Shown piece by piece: positions 5,447 through 6,863 of a stretch of DNA of 6,863 nt (its first letter is position 1; every line of letters starts with the position of its first letter). The notes below the pieces were generated by a model. The model saw only the letters and a program-made list of their open reading frames with translations, had not been told where the DNA came from and did no database searches. This DNA comes from an uncultured Collinsella sp. Lineage in GTDB: Bacteria > Actinomycetota > Coriobacteriia > Coriobacteriales > Coriobacteriaceae. The stretch lies in assembly GCA_900544385.1 (NCBI GenBank), contig UQVD01000098.1, positions 1 through 6,863 on the forward strand, read 5' to 3'. A program made the translations under genes and the position numbers.

Positions 5447-5475
5447 ATTATCACGCGCATACCAGATATTGGAAT
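5447..5475 (-). promoter_or_regulatory. Possible promoter for the WecA/TagO-type gene (weak)
   Basis: On the - strand GATAAT (5452-5447) is a good -10 match, and ATTCCA (5475-5470) lies 17 bases upstream as a poor -35. Transcription would begin near 5440 and give a leader of about 35 or 105 bases, depending on whether ATG 5406 or 5334 is used. Upstream in the same gap is a hairpin (5525-5534 with 5542-5551) that pairs fully only as - strand RNA, where one position becomes a G.U wobble. Confidence 0.25.
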
Positions 5476-5561
5476 GTTGTCGATGGCTTGTCGGGATGCC
5501 GGCGGGGATCCATATGGACTGTATGGTGATTTTCGGCAAAAGAAAACCACCCCCCACGTTA

Positions 5562-5591
5562 CGAAAATGAACCCACCTAAAACAGGTGGGT
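5562..5591 (-). terminator. Terminator of the candidate small RNA
   Basis: On the - strand ACCCACCT (5591-5584) pairs perfectly with AGGTGGGT (5578-5571) around the 5-nt loop GTTTT. The following bases are TCATTTT, an interrupted U-tract. On the + strand the bases after the stem are GCCCTC, so termination fits the - strand only. No protein gene lies immediately upstream on this strand, which implies an RNA gene. Confidence 0.55.
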
Positions 5592-5724
5592 GCCCTCATC
5601 GACTGTTCCAGCGTCCTTAACAACGAAGGATACCTGTACTAGGCACGACTGTGTGGGCTCCCTAAATAAACGCGACGGTTCACCCAGTTGCTCCGCGGGG
5701 GGCGGAATAACTACATCATAAAGC
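5562..5724 (-). ncRNA. Candidate structured small RNA (unassigned; raiA-like or other)
   Basis: The 5560-5730 stretch has no plausible reading frame but is bounded by a - strand promoter and a terminator hairpin, giving an RNA of about 160 nt. As - strand RNA it can form a long-range closing stem, TTCCGC (5707-5702) with GC-U-GGAA (5612-5606, one bulge). Enclosed hairpins are CGCGG/CCG-U-CG, CCT-AGTAC-AGG (5643-5633) and TCCTT/AAGGA with a CGTTGTT loop (5630-5614). GTGCC (5646-5642) can also pair with GGCAC (5594-5590). The heptamer ACAGTCG occurs twice (5652-5646 and 5606-5600). The branched shape argues against 6S RNA, which is a long rod. The raiA-motif RNA of Firmicutes and Actinobacteria is one possibility, but I cannot confirm it from memory. 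Confidence 0.45.
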
Positions 5725-5729
5725 GGCAC

Positions 5730-5757
5730 TTTATCGATTCCAGTCTTGACATTACAA
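5730..5757 (-). promoter_or_regulatory. Promoter for the candidate small RNA
   Basis: On the - strand TTGTAA (5757-5752) and GATAAA (5735-5730) match four of six positions each of the -35 and -10 consensus, with a 16-base spacer. The -10 box lies within a perfect inverted repeat ATAAAG-CGGCA-CTTTAT (5718-5734), which could be an operator or an RNA hairpin. Start of transcription is expected near 5724-5722. Confidence 0.4.
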
Positions 5758-5774
5758 AAATCGTGTCGGACGAT
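5746..5774 (+). promoter_or_regulatory. Promoter for the radical-SAM gene
   Basis: A perfect -35 box TTGACA (5746-5751) is followed after 17 bases by GACGAT (5769-5774), which keeps the key A2, A5 and T6 positions of the -10 consensus. Transcription would start near 5781 and leave a leader of about 78 bases containing a small inverted repeat GACGG-AG-CCGTC (5789-5800). The box directly abuts the -35 of the opposite promoter (5752-5757). Confidence 0.45.
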
Positions 5775-5858
5775 TACGGCGCCTTAGGGACGGAGCCGTC
5801 TACCCGGTCTGGCCCTTTACGTTTGAGCTGCTGAATCGTTGTTTTGGAGCATGTTTTT

Positions 5859-6797
5859 ATGCCGACGTCGTTGACCGAACTTTTTTCGCCCGCCTGCCAT
5901 TTGTGTCCGCGCCGTTGCGGTGCGGCGCGCGATGAGGGCGCGCACGGCGTCTGCGGTGCTAACGACACGCTCAAGGTGGCCCGCGCCGCGCTTCATATGT
6001 GGGAGGAGCCGCCTATCTCGGGCGAGGCCGGTTCGGGCGCGATCTTCTTTAGCGGTTGCTCGCTTAAATGTATCTACTGCCAGAACCACGAGATCTCGAC
6101 CGGCAATTTTGGCCTTGAGATTTCGCCTGAGCGCCTGGTCGAGATTATGCTGGAACTGCAGGACCAGGGTGCCAACAACATCAATTTGGTGACGGCGACG
6201 CACTATGCGCACCTGTTGCCTGCCGTGATTGCCGCGGCACGGGCGCGCGGACTGGTTATCCCGATCGTCTACAACACGAGTGGTTACGAGCGCGCGAGTG
6301 CCGTGGCGGCGCTGGGCGACCTGGTCGATGTGTGGCTTACCGACTTTAAATATGCCAATGCCGGGCTTGCGCAGTCGCTCTCTCATATAAAGGACTACCC
6401 ACGTGTGGCCGTGTCAGGCCTGGCTCAGATGGCGCGCGAGATCGAGCGCCGCGGGGGAGAGATGGTGGATGAGGGCGGGCTCATGAAGCGCGGCATGATT
6501 GTGCGCCATCTGGTACTGCCGGGACATGCAGACGATTCGTGTCGCGTGCTGGACCTGGTGTGGCAGACGGTGGGCGATGTGCCGATCTCGGTCATGAACC
6601 AGTACACGCCCAATGCACTTATGCGCGAGCAGGGCGGCGACCTGGCGCGTGCCGTGACGCGCGAGGAGTACGAGCAGGTGCTCGACCATGCCGACGACCT
6701 GGGTTTTACGACGATGTTCTGGCAAGAGGGCGGCGCGGTAGACGAGAGCTTCACCCCGGCCTTCGACACCACCGGTGTTCTTACCAGCGCAAAGTAG
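5859..6797 (+). CDS. Radical SAM protein, PflX type (COG1313), function unknown
   Basis: A 312-residue protein of usual family length. The radical-SAM motif CSLKCIYC (Cys67, Cys71, Cys74) binds the 4Fe-4S cluster that cleaves S-adenosylmethionine. It sits in the context SGEAGSGAIFFSGCSLKC and is followed by QNHEIS, typical of the pyruvate-formate-lyase-activase-like COG1313 group. Four more cysteines near the N-terminus (13, 16, 20, 32; C-x2-C-x3-C-x11-C) may hold another metal site, as in relatives. Further family-like stretches are NNINLVTATHY, YNTSGYE, VWLTDFKY, RHLVLPGH and MNQYTP. The ATG at 5859 has GGAG (5846-5849) nine bases upstream; a TTG at 5844 overlaps that binding site and is unlikely. 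It appears to be a single-gene unit. Its substrate is not established, and the name PflX reflects similarity only. No glycyl-radical enzyme is in the window. Confidence 0.92.
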   Translation: MPTSLTELFSPACHLCPRRCGAARDEGAHGVCGANDTLKVARAALHMWEEPPISGEAGSGAIFFSGCSLKCIYCQNHEISTGNFGLEISPERLVEIMLELQDQGANNINLVTATHYAHLLPAVIAAARARGLVIPIVYNTSGYERASAVAALGDLVDVWLTDFKYANAGLAQSLSHIKDYPRVAVSGLAQMAREIERRGGEMVDEGGLMKRGMIVRHLVLPGHADDSCRVLDLVWQTVGDVPISVMNQYTPNALMREQGGDLARAVTREEYEQVLDHADDLGFTTMFWQEGGAVDESFTPAFDTTGVLTSAK

Positions 6798-6855
6798 TGC
6801 GTTCGTCGATGATTTTTCTGGGACGGGGATTAAAAAAGGCTCTGTTAGACCAGGA

Positions 6856-6861
6856 TTGACA
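6856..6861 (+). promoter_or_regulatory. Lone -35 box at the window end
   Basis: A perfect TTGACA followed by TT ends the window; the same TTGACATT occurs at 5746-5753. It is probably the -35 of a promoter for a gene beyond the edge, but the -10 cannot be seen. The stretch 6798-6855 shows no convincing terminator for the radical-SAM gene. Confidence 0.3.
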
Positions 6862-6863
6862 TT

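Noticed and set aside
5333..5620. Protein frames on either strand in the divergent gap (84 to 95 codons)
   Set aside because: They overlap the start of the glycosyltransferase gene, the promoters or the hairpins, lack binding sites, and their translations look random.
5562..5724. 6S RNA assignment for the candidate small RNA
   Set aside because: Length and terminator would fit, but the fold I can draw is branched and I cannot see the long rod with a central bubble; left unassigned until a covariance-model search.
6539..6859. + strand frame overlapping the 3' end of the radical-SAM gene
   Set aside because: It is a shifted frame of the real gene, R- and G-rich, with no motif.

Overview
The window looks like the left end of an assembled contig from a high-GC member of the Coriobacteriia, most likely Collinsella or a close relative. 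This rests on protein style, GC-rich codon use, and a short intergenic hairpin built around GGTGCCTGTCCCC that I associate from memory with such gut actinobacteria. The genus is an inference. The first 49 bases are not biological: they are an untrimmed Illumina Nextera i5 adapter with its index.

Left part, + strand: a 5'-truncated B3/4-domain protein (52-537), a MarR-family regulator (708-1157), a DegV-family fatty-acid-binding protein (1277-2131) and a small, apparently complete O6-alkylguanine alkyltransferase-domain protein (2212-2532). Three of the gaps in this part, the ones after the B3/4, DegV and alkyltransferase genes, each hold one copy of a ~40-nt perfect hairpin that can serve as a terminator. 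The middle copy has its asymmetric loop inverted relative to the other two.

Middle, - strand: after a convergent, hairpin-rich gap (2590-2925), trpS (2926-3975) and a WecA/TagO-type polyprenyl-phosphate GlcNAc-1-phosphate transferase (4135-5334) read leftwards. trpS ends at a clear terminator with a UNCG-type tetraloop.

Right part: the divergent gap 5335-5858 has no protein gene but carries what looks like a structured ~160-nt small RNA on the - strand with its own promoter and terminator. Its promoter lies back to back with a TTGACA promoter for the + strand gene at 5859-6797, a radical-SAM protein of the PflX (COG1313) type. The window ends on a bare TTGACA box.

The protein-coding content is mostly conserved housekeeping or conserved-uncharacterised families, and I see no phage, CRISPR, toxin or defence locus. 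The most interesting signals are non-coding: the invertible-loop hairpin family, the candidate structured RNA with overlapping divergent promoters, and the hairpin cluster between the convergent genes. The MarR-DegV pair suggests, by inference only, a small fatty-acid sensing or uptake module.
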